Shown here: positions 13,474 to 13,960 of the stretch, piece after piece
Layout of the letters: each line of letters starts with the position of its first letter
Numbering within the stretch: position 1 is the first letter of the stretch
Assembly (NCBI GenBank): GCA_042576225.1
Contig: JBHPCA010000035.1
Span: 1 to 13,960 of the forward strand
DNA from: GWF2-30-66 sp042576225
GTDB taxonomy: Bacteria; Babelota; Babeliae; Babelales; Vermiphilaceae
DNA: 13,960 nt
Direction: 5' to 3'
Translations under genes and position numbers: made by a program
Notes under the pieces: model-generated
What the model was told of the DNA's origin: nothing
What the model saw: the letters and a program-made list of their open reading frames with translations, nothing else
Database searches by the model: none

Positions 13474-13920
13474 TTAGGAATACGTTTTTATCTTGATATC
13501 GCTATAACGTTTTATTTTTGATTTAGATGACGATATATCACCCAGCTTAAAAAGCGTTTTCTCCTTATTGCCACATGCCATGAGAAGCTTTGAAGCCCAA
13601 AGCAATCCTGGGTATTTTGTATCGTCTATAATTTTTTTCACAAAGTCTGGTTTCTTTTTTTCATCACCTACAGGAATAGTAACAAGCTTACCCTTAACTA
13701 ATTCAAAAGAAATATCTTTGTCTTTTTCATATTCAAAAGAAAAATCTTCCTTGTCCTTATCCTTGAAAATAAATAAGAACATTCGGTAAGGCTTACTCAA
13801 AGAGCAAAAAGAATAATCAAATGAACCCCTACTAGATTCAACGCTTTCAATAGACAAATTCCTAATTTCTCTTTTTTTATTTTTAATTTTTTCAAGTTTT
13901 CTTTCTAAGACTTTTAACAT
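13474..13920 (-). CDS. Hypothetical protein, possibly the C-terminal part of a longer one
   Basis: I do not recognise this protein. The 148 residues from the ATG at 13920 begin with a basic, coiled-coil-like stretch (MLKVLERKLEKIKNKKREI), then a mixed beta-like region (PYRMFLFIFKDKDKEDFSFEYEK, shortened here), and DFVKKIIDDTKYPGLLWASK before a Lys/Ser-rich end. There is no signal peptide or membrane segment in the part seen. The frame stays open upstream of 13920 to the window edge (reading SEFRRRIKEKQS before the Met), and the nearest SD-like AAAGGA is 10 nt away, farther than in neighbouring genes. The true start may therefore lie beyond 13960. Its stop is only 8 nt from the stop of gene E on the opposite strand, with no terminator between. 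Confidence 0.6.
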   Translation of the reverse strand: MLKVLERKLEKIKNKKREIRNLSIESVESSRGSFDYSFCSLSKPYRMFLFIFKDKDKEDFSFEYEKDKDISFELVKGKLVTIPVGDEKKKPDFVKKIIDDTKYPGLLWASKLLMACGNKEKTLFKLGDISSSKSKIKRYSDIKIKTYS

Positions 13921-13960
13921 AGATTGTTTTTCCTTTATTCTTCTCCTAAACTCACTCGGT

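Overview
The window is AT-rich bacterial DNA, and the genes use the standard code with Shine-Dalgarno (SD) sites of the AAGGGAG/AAAGGAG type. It holds a tandem family of secreted, extremely cysteine-rich proteins that look like outer-membrane beta-barrels, and an operon of three exported WD40 beta-propellers. I recognise no housekeeping gene, tRNA, rRNA, transposase or CRISPR array. A multicopy Cys-rich envelope family next to exported eukaryote-like WD40 proteins suggests a Gram-negative intracellular symbiont or parasite of protists. My best guess is Candidatus Dependentiae (TM6, Babela-like). This is inference from style and not a marker-based call.

Layout, left to right. 2-604: the 3' end of Cys-rich family member A, with a strong terminator at 636-669. 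605-1120: a leader with a candidate promoter near 832-861. 1121-3082 (B, 653 aa), 3314-5275 (C, 653 aa) and 5595-7484 (D, 629 aa): three more members on the same strand, separated by leaders of 231 and 319 nt that carry hairpins, repeats and tiny SD-led start-stop ORFs. 7527-7563: a perfect 14-bp hairpin between converging genes. 11167 down to 7595 on the minus strand: three signal-peptide-bearing WD40 genes about 40 nt apart, evidently recent duplicates. 11168-11503: a divergent intergenic region with a candidate promoter for each direction. 11504-13465 (E, 653 aa): a fifth family member on the plus strand. 13474-13920: a minus-strand gene of unknown function, possibly running past the window edge.

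The family members share one plan: signal peptide, a short Cys-rich head (6-12 Cys in the four complete copies), a conserved barrel-like body of roughly 530 residues, and a second Cys-rich block (7-23 Cys) immediately before a last strand ending in GGV(A/S)F(D/N). If the last strand ends in the periplasm, as in ordinary outer-membrane barrels, the second block is the final extracellular loop. The inferred picture is a multi-copy surface protein whose exposed loop varies in cysteine content between paralogs, perhaps forming a disulfide-linked or metal-binding coat. This would be analogous to, but not recognisably homologous with, the chlamydial Cys-rich outer-membrane complex. The WD40 proteins could be periplasmic or secreted interaction scaffolds. 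A functional link with the Cys-rich family is suggested only by position.
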